NCBI GenBank assembly: GCA_035544395.1
Contig: DATKFM010000306.1
Location: 1 to 11,047, forward strand
From: DATKFM01 sp035544395
GTDB taxonomy: Bacteria > Pseudomonadota > Alphaproteobacteria > Dongiales > Dongiaceae
DNA length: 11,047 bases
Reading direction: 5' to 3'
How positions within the stretch are numbered: the first letter of the stretch is position 1; each line of letters begins with the position of its first letter. The notes beneath the pieces were generated by a model. It worked only from the letters and a program-made list of their open reading frames with translations. It was not told the DNA's origin and ran no database searches. Made by a program: the position numbers and the translations under genes. This document shows positions 1 through 6,695 of this stretch, in pieces.

Positions 1-210
1 GGCAATGTGGCGCTCACCATGCGCGCGGTGCGGGTGGACGAGCTGCGCTCGCGCGGCGTCGCCACCATCCCCTCGACCATCGGCGAGGAGCAGGCGACCA
101 ATCCGTTTTTCCGCGCCGACGAACCGTCGGTCGCCGCCGGCCTCGGCCTCGCAGGCGCCGATCCCGTGGCGGTGTTCGCGGAGATCCGTCGTCGGAAGGA
201 TGAGTTCTAG
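1..210 (+). CDS. gloB: Hydroxyacylglutathione hydrolase (glyoxalase II), C-terminal end, 5'-truncated
   Basis: Only the last 69 codons are in the window; the reading frame is open from base 1 to the TAG at 208-210. Glyoxalase II is a cytosolic binuclear-metal hydrolase that splits S-D-lactoylglutathione to D-lactate and glutathione, the second step of methylglyoxal detoxification. What is visible is the C-terminal helical substrate-binding domain (HAGH_C). It shows the typical block IPSTIGEEQATNPFFRAD, a short helix around GLAGADPVAVFAEIR, and the usual charged tail ending KDEF. The metallo-beta-lactamase core with its metal-binding histidines lies upstream, outside the window, so catalytic integrity cannot be judged. 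The end of the protein matches the normal family end, so the stop looks genuine. The internal ATG at 19 is not a start, because family sequence continues upstream of it. Confidence 0.88.
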   Translation, partial: GNVALTMRAVRVDELRSRGVATIPSTIGEEQATNPFFRADEPSVAAGLGLAGADPVAVFAEIRRRKDEF

Positions 211-563
211 GGCCGGTCGGCGTAGCGCAGGCTTGGCCGCCAATGTTCTAATTTCGCGCATTTTCCGTGCAGGTAAGTTTATGACCCTACGTGGAAAGAC
301 TGCGATAGGCGCGATTCCGGGGGACCCTGATTTTTGGGACCGATCCCATGCAAGGCAATCATGCCCCGGAAATCTCCGCGAATAAGATCGGAGAGCGGGC
401 GGCATCGTCCGCCGCCGCGGCCGGCGCGAATATGGCATTCCGATACACAATCTCCAACATTCAGGCCGCCTAGCGAGTGCGGCGGTGTTTCTAGTATGGA
501 AGGTTTTTCCGGAAGGTGTGATGAATATTTCGGCTGGAGAAATGGAACGGGATATTCCGGCAC
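211..563. other. Gene-free gap between gloB and the methyltransferase, AT-richer than its surroundings
   Basis: This stretch of about 350 bp lies between the converging ends of gloB (+) and the methyltransferase gene (-). Several lines of it are only about 43-47% GC by hand count, against roughly 65% in the neighbouring genes. The short open frames across it, such as those starting at 334 and 485, have no recognisable motif, poor initiation signals and neighbour-unlike composition, so I do not call them. A weak stem (TCTCCG at 373-378 with CGGAGA at 389-394) and a short GC stem (398-402 with 409-413) are the only structures I see. Neither has a following T-run, so no clear intrinsic terminator for gloB can be named. 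Confidence 0.5.
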
Positions 564-1376
564 CTAGACCACAGCCACGATTACGTGTGCCTGGATCTTG
601 GCGGCAATCTCCCCGCTGCCATGTTTATCTGCAATCGCGGCTGCGGCGTAGTCGGTTGCAGCTTGCAGTTTTCCCGCGGCCCTGGCCTCGATTTCGTTGC
701 GAAGGGGGGTTCCCTGACAATAAGCCACGGCTGGAATGCGCGGCGAGGATGCGCGGCTTTGTTCGGCTCTTGTCTCGATCGTCACCCTGGAGAAACCTGC
801 GGTCTCCAACTCGCGACGGATCAGTGCGGTATCGTGGTAGCCGTGCGGCGTGCGTGCGAGAAAACGCGGCGGATCGTTCGGGAACATCTTTGCAAGTGAA
901 TTCGTCACATCATCCGCAAATACATTCTCTTCGATGCGATCCCATACGTTGAATAGAAAATTTCCCCCGGGCTTCAGGACTCGCTTTGCTTCACGGTAGC
1001 CCGATGTGCGATCGGGAAAGAACATCGCGCCGAACTGGCAGCAAACGAGATCGAAGGCCGCATCATCAAACGGCAGCGCCAGAGCATCCGCCTGGCGCCA
1101 TTGGATGCGACTGTCTGGAGATTGTCGCGAAGCGGCGTAGTCGAGCATCGGCTGATTGAGGTCGGTCACGACATAGCTTGCACCGGGGGACAGTCTTGGC
1201 GCCAAAGCGCGGGTGACAACCCCGGTGCCCGCGGCGGTTTCCAAAACGGCGCTTGGCGACAAGGACGCCGCTCGTTGTGCCAAATCCGTGGCGAACGGCT
1301 CGAAGATCAGCGGCACCATATAGCGGTTGTAGTTTTCTGGAACTGAGCCAACGAACGTTTTGTCAGTTTCCAACAT
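564..1376 (-). CDS. Class I SAM-dependent methyltransferase (Methyltransf_11 type)
   Basis: The 270-aa product has a Rossmann-type S-adenosylmethionine domain. SAM motif I is LETAAGTGVVT at about residues 45-55. The acidic residue ending strand 2 is D72 in VVTDLN, motif II-like QADALALPF is at 95-103, and RVLKPGG is at 132-138. This order is typical of UbiE/Methyltransf_11 small-molecule or lipid methyltransferases, but the acceptor cannot be read from the sequence. The C-terminal part (CQGTPLRNEIEAR, then KIQAHVIV) resembles full-length members of one subgroup, so the gene appears intact. I chose the ATG at 1376 because GGCGGG lies about 8 nt upstream; a GTG at 1385 in the same frame would add three residues. 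The gene stands alone: the next gene on its strand ends about 100 bp upstream. Its composition looks less GC-biased than that of the ABC operon, which hints at separate ancestry. Confidence 0.87.
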   Translation of the reverse strand: MLETDKTFVGSVPENYNRYMVPLIFEPFATDLAQRAASLSPSAVLETAAGTGVVTRALAPRLSPGASYVVTDLNQPMLDYAASRQSPDSRIQWRQADALALPFDDAAFDLVCCQFGAMFFPDRTSGYREAKRVLKPGGNFLFNVWDRIEENVFADDVTNSLAKMFPNDPPRFLARTPHGYHDTALIRRELETAGFSRVTIETRAEQSRASSPRIPAVAYCQGTPLRNEIEARAAGKLQAATDYAAAAIADKHGSGEIAAKIQAHVIVAVV

Positions 1377-1441
1377 TGCTATCACCCGCCGTTTGTTTGA
1401 TGGCTCGCGAGACCAGCCGCAACGCGCTGCGCCTCCTGGGA

Positions 1442-1457
1442 CCCCACTTTCGCGGGG
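1442..1457. repeat. Degenerate copy of a C/G-rich palindrome
   Basis: CCCCACTTTCGCGGGG lies in the gap between the two leftward genes. It resembles the perfect palindrome CCCCACTTCGTGGGG found at 2905-2919 and 8344-8358, with one inserted base and a changed arm. The four outer base pairs can still form. It lies downstream of the small secreted-protein gene in transcription order, but there is no T-run, so a terminator role is uncertain. Confidence 0.45.
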
Positions 1458-1477
1458 AGAAGAGTCCGGCGATGGCG

Positions 1478-1840
1478 CTACAGGAATTTCCAGGAGCCGT
1501 CGGCGACCTGGCAGCGGTCGATGACGAAGTGGAAGGGGTCGGCCATCTTTTTCAGCTTGATGTCATGCTGGATGCGGCGGCAGGGCAGCTTCTTGTACTC
1601 GAAGCGCTCAACCAACTTTGCGGTGCCCTGATTGCCGCTCTCTGGATTGTTCCAGGCGCGGGCCGTGCCGAGGGGCACTGTGGCGTCCTCGTAGAAGGGC
1701 CGCGTGGCCTCCTCCAGCTTTGCAATGTCTGAGTTCGAGAGGCTGAAGCCGTCCCGGCTGAAGGGATTGACCTGTGCCGCGGCCGGCGACAGCAGCAATG
1801 CCGTGACGATGACTGCGGCGAATATCCGTGCCAGGATCAT
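1478..1840 (-). CDS. Small secreted protein, surface-antigen (17-kDa/RT0821-like) C-terminal domain
   Basis: With the start at 1840 the product is 120 aa. Residues 1-22 look like a Sec signal peptide: a hydrophobic core AAVIVTALLLSP and an AAA cleavage site before Q23. The mature part contains AWNNPESGNQGTAKLVERF (residues 62-80), then LPCRRIQHDI (85-94) and DRCQVADGSWKF (108-119). The order W..p.SGN.G, CR, then C..dGSW is the pattern of the C-terminal domain of 17-kDa surface antigen / RT0821-Lpp0805-type proteins. C87 and C110 could form a periplasmic disulfide. No lipobox is visible, so a soluble periplasmic or outer-membrane-associated protein is expected; no molecular function is known. 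The start is uncertain. GGAGG lies about 12 nt upstream of this ATG, but an in-frame ATG at 1867 would lengthen the basic N-terminus (KHRRRVK). The divergent neighbour starts at 1951. Confidence 0.72.
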   Translation of the reverse strand: MILARIFAAVIVTALLLSPAAAQVNPFSRDGFSLSNSDIAKLEEATRPFYEDATVPLGTARAWNNPESGNQGTAKLVERFEYKKLPCRRIQHDIKLKKMADPFHFVIDRCQVADGSWKFL

Positions 1841-1939
1841 GATCTTCACGCGCCTCCGATGCTTCATGGTACTGTCAGGCGAAGCTAGCATCCAGCATAC
1901 TGGCCTGGCCGGCAAGAGGCACTCAGGCAGCGCGGCCAT

Positions 1940-1944
1940 GGGAG
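1940..1944 (+). promoter_or_regulatory. Ribosome binding site that fixes a GTG start
   Basis: GGGAG sits 6 nt upstream of the GTG at 1951, an ideal Shine-Dalgarno spacing. No in-frame ATG nearby gives a better start, so GTG initiation is preferred for the following gene. Confidence 0.6.
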
Positions 1945-1950
1945 ACGGCG

Positions 1951-2880
1951 GTGAGCAGCGAACGGAGCAATGAATTCGGTTTCGCGCCCGGCGAAGACGC
2001 GCCGATCCACTATCTGCCGCGCATTCGTGAATACTACGCGGCGCTGGGCTATGGCGCGCCCTATGAATGGGCGCACTATGCCGGGGTGCCGTTCCAGCCG
2101 CTGCGGAAGCCGCTGGCGCAGAGCCGGGTCGCGCTGATCACGACCGCGGCGCCGTACCAGCCAGACAAGGGCGACCAGGGGCCGGACGCGGCCTATAACT
2201 CGGCGGCGAAGTTCTACCAGGTCTTTTCCGGCGCGGCCGATGGCGCGCCCGATCTGCGCATCTCCCATGTCGCCATCGACCGGCAGCATACGCGGGCCAC
2301 GGACATGGCGGCCTATTTTCCGCTGGCAGCGCTGCGCCGCGCCGCCGGGAGCGGACGCATCGGCTCCATAGCGCCGCGGTTCCATGGCGCGCCGACCAAT
2401 CGCAGCCATCGCACGACGCTGGAAACCGACTGCCCGGAGCTTGTCAACAGGTGCGAGGCCGATGGCGCCGAAGCGGCGATCCTCGTGCCCAATTGTCCGA
2501 TCTGTCACCAAACGGTGAGTCTGGCGGCGCGGGCGCTGGAATCCTCCGGCATCGCCACTGTGGTCATGGGCAGCGCGAAGGACATCGTGGAACATGTCGG
2601 CGTGCCGCGATTCCTGTTCACGGATTTCCCGCTGGGCAATTCGGCCGGGCGGCCCGGTGACGCGGAGTCGCAGTCATCCACCCTTGAGCTCGCATTGAAA
2701 CTGCTGGAATCCGCGCCGGCCGCGCGCACGACAGTGCAGTCGCCGTTACGCTGGAGCGAGAGCGCGGACTGGAAGCTGGATTACTGCAACATCGCGCGCT
2801 TGTCATCAGAGGAGATCGCCCGCCGCCGCGCCGCTTTTGACAAGCAGAAGGCGGTGGCGAAGGAAGTCCGGTCGGCGTGA
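1951..2880 (+). CDS. Glycine/sarcosine/betaine or D-proline reductase subunit B-like protein (GrdB/PrdB family), cysteine version
   Basis: The 309-aa protein starts at a GTG with a good ribosome binding site. Characteristic blocks are ALITTAAPYQPDKGDQGP (residues 61-78), SHVAIDRQHT (105-114), DMAAYFPLAALRR (118-130) and LVPNCPICHQTVSLAARALE (178-197). They are followed by GIATVVMG (200-207) and VPRFLFTDFPLGNSAGRPGD (218-237). This is the architecture of the GrdB/PrdB selenoprotein family, in which a selenocysteine-containing motif carries out reductive cleavage of glycine, betaine or proline in anaerobic Firmicutes. Here the corresponding redox site appears to be C182-P-I-C185, with normal cysteines and no in-frame TGA. 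Similar proteins occur in aerobic proteobacteria, often annotated as glycine reductase, without a demonstrated substrate. No partner subunits (GrdA, GrdC/D, PrdA) or thioredoxin lie nearby, so a classical Stickland role is unlikely. The protein is probably cytosolic, as no signal peptide is seen. Family assignment is firm; function is unknown. Confidence 0.78.
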   Translation: MSSERSNEFGFAPGEDAPIHYLPRIREYYAALGYGAPYEWAHYAGVPFQPLRKPLAQSRVALITTAAPYQPDKGDQGPDAAYNSAAKFYQVFSGAADGAPDLRISHVAIDRQHTRATDMAAYFPLAALRRAAGSGRIGSIAPRFHGAPTNRSHRTTLETDCPELVNRCEADGAEAAILVPNCPICHQTVSLAARALESSGIATVVMGSAKDIVEHVGVPRFLFTDFPLGNSAGRPGDAESQSSTLELALKLLESAPAARTTVQSPLRWSESADWKLDYCNIARLSSEEIARRRAAFDKQKAVAKEVRSA

Positions 2881-2897
2881 GTGACGGCTGGAATGAC

Positions 2898-3094
2898 GTC
2901 TCGCCCCCACGAAGTGGGGAGAGACACGTAACATCGGCGTTCAGCGGATGTTACGAGTGAGGGGGCCGGTGCCGATGTCCGTGTGCGCAGATGTGCAGGC
3001 GCCAAAGATTTTCATCGTTAGTGCGCCCGCTACCTCACCCCGCCACATTCGCTGAACGCGAATGTGGCATCCCTCTCCCGCAAGGGGAGAGGGG
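2898..3094. repeat. Composite inverted palindromic element of four hairpins in a convergent gap
   Basis: The gap between converging genes holds two half-elements in inverted orientation. The left half has hairpin A (2898-2925, GTCTC/GAGAC outer and CCCCAC/GTGGGG inner arms, loop GAA). Hairpin B follows (perfect 9-bp arms 2927-2935 and 2947-2955), then GTGAGG at 2957-2962. The right half has CCTCAC at 3033-3038, then hairpin C (perfect 10-bp arms 3042-3051 and 3059-3068) and hairpin D (CCCTCTCCC 3071-3079 with GGGAGAGGG 3085-3093). The loops of B and C carry the same 10-mer in opposite orientation: GCGTTCAGCG at 2937-2946 and its reverse complement at 3050-3059. The order A-B-GTGAGG is thus mirrored by CCTCAC-C-D around a spacer of about 70 bp. 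It resembles alphaproteobacterial intergenic palindromic repeats and could act as a bidirectional terminator; hairpin D is followed by a short T-run near 3097-3100. Confidence 0.75.
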
Positions 3095-3104
3095 ACATTT
3101 TCAT

Positions 3105-3899
3105 CTACTCTGCCGCCGCCGACTGCAATGCCGGGGGCGTCGAGGGCGGCATCGGCCTGGTCGACGCATCCTCCAGATTGCCGCCGGCGATCAGCTCGAG
3201 CAGCAGCTTGCGCTTCAGCGCCTCGCCGAAGGCCTTGTAGTCGTTGGCCTCGACGAGGAAGCTGCCGGGACCGGCGATGACATTTTCGCGATAGAAGCCG
3301 ACGATGCCGCCGAGGCCCCATTGAGCGCTGGCAAACGTAGTGCGGCCATCGAAGGAGCCGGCCCGGTTGTTGGTCATGATCGGCAGGGCATTCACGGTGA
3401 TACCAGCCTCGACAATACTCTCGCGGACATAGGCCGATTGCCCGCCATCGCCGGGATGATCGCTGGCCACATCGATGACCATTCGCGCGCCCTCAAAATT
3501 GCCGGCCAGCAGCAGCTCCGCCGCCCGCCTGATGCCGTTGCTCAGCGCCGTGTTGCCGGTGCTGGAGCGCGGCGCGGCAGCGACCGCGTTGCCGAAGGCA
3601 AGGGCAGTCCCGCTGTCGGTCAGCAGGTCCCAGCCCTTCACCACCATGACGCTGTTCTCATCGGAGAATTCCACATAGGCGACGGCGATGCCGCGGGGAT
3701 TCTTGGCGATGGCGGCAAGGACTTCCGGATCAGAGAACGCCGCGCGGTAGCCCTCCTTCACCAGCTTGAACTCGTCGTCGCCCATGCTGCTGGAAACATC
3801 GGTCAGAAGAACCAGCGCCAGATCGGCGGCCGAAACGTTTCGCCACGGCAGAAGCATCGCCAGCAGGACAAGGGCGGCCAGCAGCTTCTTCATGGACAT
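3105..3899 (-). CDS. Secreted DUF1194 protein with von Willebrand factor A domain
   Basis: The 264-aa product begins with a Sec signal peptide (MSMKK, hydrophobic LLAALVLLAMLL, likely cleavage after VSA near residue 24). The vWA-like domain follows at once. The metal-ion-dependent adhesion site D-x-S-x-S is D34-V-S-S-S38, a candidate MIDAS threonine is T117 in STGNTALSNG, and MVIDVASD at 140-147 supplies the later acidic residues. GITVNALPI (166-174) and VIAGPGSFLVEA (207-218) are typical DUF1194 blocks, so the assignment is strong although the family has no settled function. The last 25 or so residues are Pro/Ala-rich and look unstructured; no PEP-type C-terminal sorting signal is seen. AGGGGG about 6 nt upstream supports the ATG at 3899, with a second ATG two codons later. 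The gene is monocistronic, divergent from the ABC operon and convergent with the GrdB-like gene. A periplasmic metal-dependent protein-binding role is inferred from the fold. Confidence 0.85.
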   Translation of the reverse strand: MSMKKLLAALVLLAMLLPWRNVSAADLALVLLTDVSSSMGDDEFKLVKEGYRAAFSDPEVLAAIAKNPRGIAVAYVEFSDENSVMVVKGWDLLTDSGTALAFGNAVAAAPRSSTGNTALSNGIRRAAELLLAGNFEGARMVIDVASDHPGDGGQSAYVRESIVEAGITVNALPIMTNNRAGSFDGRTTFASAQWGLGGIVGFYRENVIAGPGSFLVEANDYKAFGEALKRKLLLELIAGGNLEDASTRPMPPSTPPALQSAAAE

Positions 3900-4025
3900 G
3901 GAAATCCCCCTCGGGCGCGCGATGAAGCAAACGAAGCAAAGGACGTTAACATGGCCAGCGGTGCGACACCATCAAGCGAGGGCCGTTTTGCGCCGCCATT
4001 CTTAATATCTATGGGAGGCCGATGT

Positions 4026-4055
4026 TTGACAGCAAAACAAACCGGGTCCTAGACT
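4026..4055 (+). promoter_or_regulatory. Predicted sigma70-type promoter of the ABC transporter operon
   Basis: A perfect -35 hexamer TTGACA (4026-4031) is followed after 18 nt by TAGACT (4050-4055), which matches the -10 consensus at four of six positions. Transcription would start near 4062, leaving a leader of about 60 nt before the ATG at 4124. No clear operator palindrome is visible around it. Position and hexamers support the call, but no experiment does. Confidence 0.5.
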
Positions 4056-4111
4056 GCTTGCGAGAAGCGGCGCTGCAATGCCGCCGGACACTGACTAGCG
4101 TCTCACAACCG

Positions 4112-4116
4112 GGAGG
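4112..4116 (+). promoter_or_regulatory. Strong ribosome binding site deciding the binding-protein start
   Basis: GGAGG within GGGAGGAGC lies 7 nt upstream of the ATG at 4124. It rules against the upstream in-frame ATG at 4022, which would put 34 non-conserved residues before the Tat signal and overlap the predicted promoter. Confidence 0.75.
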
Positions 4117-4123
4117 AGCAACA

Positions 4124-5089
4124 ATGATCAGGATTACACGGCGCGGCCTGTTGGCCGGCGCGAGCGCCTTTGCCATCACCGGCCTCGACGGCCGCCACCT
4201 GCTGGCGCAGGAGAATATCGAGATCCTCGCCTCGCTGCCGAACATGGCGTTCCCGTTCTTTGTCCACATGATGGGAGCGATCAAGTCCGAGGCCGAGAAG
4301 CTGGGCGGCATCACCATCGTCGAGAGCGACGGCCAGGGCTCCTCGCCGAAGCAGACCGCCGATGTCGAGACGGCGATCGTGAAGGGCGTGAAGGGCATTG
4401 TCATCAGCCCCAATGAAGTGGACGCCATGGCGCCGGCGATCGCGGGCGCGATCGAGGCCGGCGTGCCTGTTGTCACCGTCGACCGCCGCGTCGACAAGGT
4501 AGAGGGCATCCTGGCCCATGTGGGCGCCGACAATGTGAAGGGCGGCGAGGCCCAGGGCGAGCTTGTCATGGCGCTGTTCCCCGACGGCGCCAAGGTGATG
4601 AACCTGCAGGGGCAGCCCGGCGCCAGCCCGGCCATCGACCGCAATCAGGGCCTGCATAACGTGCTCGACAAGGCGGCGGATAAATACAGCTTCGTCTTTG
4701 AGCAGACCGCTAACTTTGCCCGCGACAAGGGCCTGTCGGTGACCGAGGCCGGTCTCGCCGGCATGGCGGACGCGCCCGACGTGATCGTCGCCGCCAATGA
4801 CGACATGGCGCTGGGCGCCATGGAAGCGGTGAAAGCTCGCGGCCTTGAGGGCAAGGTCAAGATCATGGGCTTCGACGCCCTGCCGGAAGCGCTGGCGGCG
4901 GTGCGCGATGGCGGCCTCACCGCCACCATCGAGCAGTTCCCCGGCGGCCAGAGCGCGCAAGCGATGCAGATCCTCATCGACAAGGTGCGGGGCGGCAAGG
5001 ACCCGGCCAACAAGCTGGTTCTGTTGACGCCGGTTGCCATCACCAAGGAAAATCTCGACACCGCCGAACGGATCGGCGAAGTGAAGTAG
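4124..5089 (+). CDS. Sugar-type (CUT2) ABC transporter periplasmic substrate-binding protein, Tat signal
   Basis: The 321-aa product is a periplasmic binding protein of the ribose/galactose (Peripla_BP_4, RbsB-like) class that delivers ligand to the ATPase-permease pair encoded next. The N-terminus ITRRGLLAGASAFAITG has a twin-arginine motif (R6-R7), with likely cleavage after LLA at 28, suggesting export by Tat. Family marks follow: VVTVDRRVD (116-124), AANDDMALGAMEA (223-235), GFDALPEAL (249-257) and ATIEQFPGGQSAQAM (267-281). These correspond to hinge and ligand-pocket segments of RbsB-like proteins, where Asp/Arg/Asn side chains hydrogen-bond the ligand. The ligand cannot be named; the class binds pentoses, hexoses, inositols, autoinducer-2 and sometimes nucleosides. 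It is the first gene of the operon, and a stem-loop directly after it probably raises its mRNA level relative to the downstream genes. Confidence 0.9.
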   Translation: MIRITRRGLLAGASAFAITGLDGRHLLAQENIEILASLPNMAFPFFVHMMGAIKSEAEKLGGITIVESDGQGSSPKQTADVETAIVKGVKGIVISPNEVDAMAPAIAGAIEAGVPVVTVDRRVDKVEGILAHVGADNVKGGEAQGELVMALFPDGAKVMNLQGQPGASPAIDRNQGLHNVLDKAADKYSFVFEQTANFARDKGLSVTEAGLAGMADAPDVIVAANDDMALGAMEAVKARGLEGKVKIMGFDALPEALAAVRDGGLTATIEQFPGGQSAQAMQILIDKVRGGKDPANKLVLLTPVAITKENLDTAERIGEVK

Positions 5090-5097
5090 GCTCGACA

Positions 5098-5124
5098 GCG
5101 GGGATCCGCATCCCGGATCCCCGC
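5098..5124 (+). promoter_or_regulatory. Intercistronic stem-loop between binding protein and ATPase
   Basis: GCGGGGATCCG (5098-5108) and CGGATCCCCGC (5114-5124) form a perfect 11-bp stem with a 5-nt loop, beginning 9 nt after the binding-protein stop. No T-run follows, so it is not a classical terminator. Such structures between the first and second genes of importer operons commonly protect the upstream message from 3' exonucleases or cause partial attenuation, giving excess binding protein. That role is inferred here. Confidence 0.7.
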
Positions 5125-5147
5125 GCCTTCCCCTCCCTTAGGCTCCG

Positions 5148-6674
5148 ATGTCCCGCCCGCTTTTGCGGATGACCGGGATCGCCAAGCGCTTCCCCGGCGT
5201 GCAGGCGCTGGACAACGTCGCCCTGGAAGTGGGCGAAGGCGAAGTGCATGGCCTGCTGGGCGAGAACGGCGCCGGCAAATCCACCCTGCTGAAGATTCTC
5301 GCAGGCGCGCAGACGCCCGATGCCGGAGAGATCGAATTTGCCGGGGCAACCGTGACCCTGCCCAATCCCCAGGCGTCCCAGGCGCTGGGCATCGTCACCA
5401 TCTACCAGGAGTTCAACCTGATCCCCTCCATGACCGTGGAGGAGAACCTGTTCCTCGGCCGCGAGCCGGTGACCGGGCCGTTCGTGAGCTGGGCCGAGAT
5501 GCGCCGGGCGACGCTGGATCTGGCCAAGCAGCATGGGCTGGACCTGCCGGCGGCGTCGCTGGTGCGCGACCTCTCGGTCGCCCAGCAGCAGATGGTGGAG
5601 ATCGCCCGCGCACTCTCCATGCGCTCGCGGCTGATCGTGATGGACGAGCCGACCTCGGCCCTGTCCGAGACGGAAACCCAGCGGCTGTTCCAGATCGTGC
5701 GCACCCTCAAGCAATCGGGCATCAGCACCATCTTCGTCACCCACCGCCTGCCGGAAGTGCTGCAGATCTGCGACCGGATCACCGTGCTGCGCGACGGCCG
5801 GCCGAGCGGCCAGGCGGAGATCGCCGGCCTGACCATCGACGGCATCATCAAGATGATGGTCGGGCGCTCGGCGGCGGAGCTGTTCAAGCCGCTGCCGCTG
5901 CGCTCACCCGGTAGTACCGTGATGGAGGTGAAAGGATTGTCGCGGCACGGGGCCGTCACAGATCCGCGCGCCGTGGTGCTGCAGGATGTGTCGCTGGCGC
6001 TGCGGCGCGGCGAGATCCTGGGCATCGCCGGGCTGGTCGGTTCCGGCCGCACCGAACTGGCGCGCTGCCTGTTCGGCGCCGATCCGCGTACCGCCGGCAC
6101 CGTGACGGTGGACGGCAAGCCGGTCAGCATCAACTCGCCGCGCGACGCCATCGCCGCCGGCATCGGCCTGGTGCCAGAGGATCGCAAGCAGCAGGCGCTG
6201 TTCCTGGACCTTGCTGTGCGGGAGAATCTGAGTATCACCGCGCTCGGCAAGCTCCTGCGGCTCGGCTTCGTCCGCGCCGATGCGGAGCGGGCGCTGATGG
6301 AACAGTACCGCGCGGCACTCAATATCCGCATGGCCAACGGCGAGCAGAAGGTGAAGAACCTCTCGGGCGGCAATCAGCAGAAGGTGGTGCTGGCCCGCTG
6401 GCTGGCGCTGGAGCCGCGCATCCTCATCGTCGACGAGCCGACCCGCGGCATCGATGTCGGCGCCAAGGCCGAAGTTCATCAACTGCTGCACGACATGGCC
6501 ATGCAGGGCATCGCCATCATCGCCATTTCCTCGGAACTGCCGGAAGTGCTGGCGATCAGCGACCGCATCATCACCATGCATGGCGGGCGGATTTCCGGCG
6601 AGATCGGCCGCGACGAGGCGACCGAGCAGAAACTGATGTCGCTGATGACCACGGGCGAAATCAAGGCAGCTTGA
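5148..6674 (+). CDS. CUT2-type sugar ABC transporter ATP-binding protein (RbsA-like, tandem ATPase)
   Basis: The 508-aa protein contains two fused ABC ATPase domains and powers import at the cytoplasmic face of the membrane. The first domain is canonical: Walker A GENGAGKST (38-46), Q-loop Q87, signature LSVAQQQ (142-148), Walker B LIVMDEP (162-168) and switch His H199. The second has a degenerate Walker A, GLVGSGRTE (295-303), with Arg where Lys is expected. It retains signature LSGGNQQ (405-411) and Walker B ILIVDEPTRGIDVG (425-438), and SSE stands where the switch His would be. This asymmetry, one active and one degenerate site, is normal for the RbsA/MglA/XylG family. The length is normal. 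The ribosome binding site is weak (AGG about 5 nt upstream of the ATG); an alternative ATG lies seven codons in. The gene follows the binding-protein gene by 58 nt and precedes the permease by 21 nt. Confidence 0.93.
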   Translation: MSRPLLRMTGIAKRFPGVQALDNVALEVGEGEVHGLLGENGAGKSTLLKILAGAQTPDAGEIEFAGATVTLPNPQASQALGIVTIYQEFNLIPSMTVEENLFLGREPVTGPFVSWAEMRRATLDLAKQHGLDLPAASLVRDLSVAQQQMVEIARALSMRSRLIVMDEPTSALSETETQRLFQIVRTLKQSGISTIFVTHRLPEVLQICDRITVLRDGRPSGQAEIAGLTIDGIIKMMVGRSAAELFKPLPLRSPGSTVMEVKGLSRHGAVTDPRAVVLQDVSLALRRGEILGIAGLVGSGRTELARCLFGADPRTAGTVTVDGKPVSINSPRDAIAAGIGLVPEDRKQQALFLDLAVRENLSITALGKLLRLGFVRADAERALMEQYRAALNIRMANGEQKVKNLSGGNQQKVVLARWLALEPRILIVDEPTRGIDVGAKAEVHQLLHDMAMQGIAIIAISSELPEVLAISDRIITMHGGRISGEIGRDEATEQKLMSLMTTGEIKAA

Positions 6675-6695
6675 AAGCGGCGAAGGCAGGGGAGC

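Noticed and set aside
485..952. Plus-strand frame of 155 codons across the gap and the methyltransferase 3' end
   Set aside because: No family resemblance; most of it is antisense to the methyltransferase and its composition is shadow-like.
1885..2595. Minus-strand open frame of about 236 codons opposite the GrdB/PrdB-like gene
   Set aside because: It has Arg-rich low-complexity composition, no start signal, and overlaps a conserved plus-strand protein.
2991..4052. Open frame of 353 codons on the plus strand opposite the DUF1194 gene
   Set aside because: It runs through the composite repeat, over the DUF1194 gene and into the predicted promoter; the minus strand has a signal peptide, MIDAS motif and ribosome binding site.
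4022..4123. Upstream ATG giving a 34-residue N-terminal extension of the binding protein
   Set aside because: The extension overlaps the TTGACA promoter element, lacks a ribosome binding site, and would bury the Tat signal; GGAGG precedes the ATG at 4124.
4103..4960. Long minus-strand open frame opposite the binding-protein gene
   Set aside because: Its His/Arg/Gly-rich composition without motifs is the usual complement of a GC-biased gene; the plus-strand product is clearly a binding protein.
5402..6373. Long open frame (about 323 codons) on the minus strand inside the ATPase gene
   Set aside because: It is antisense to a gene with all ABC ATPase motifs, is rich in Ser/Arg typical of GC-driven shadow frames, and has no recognisable domain.
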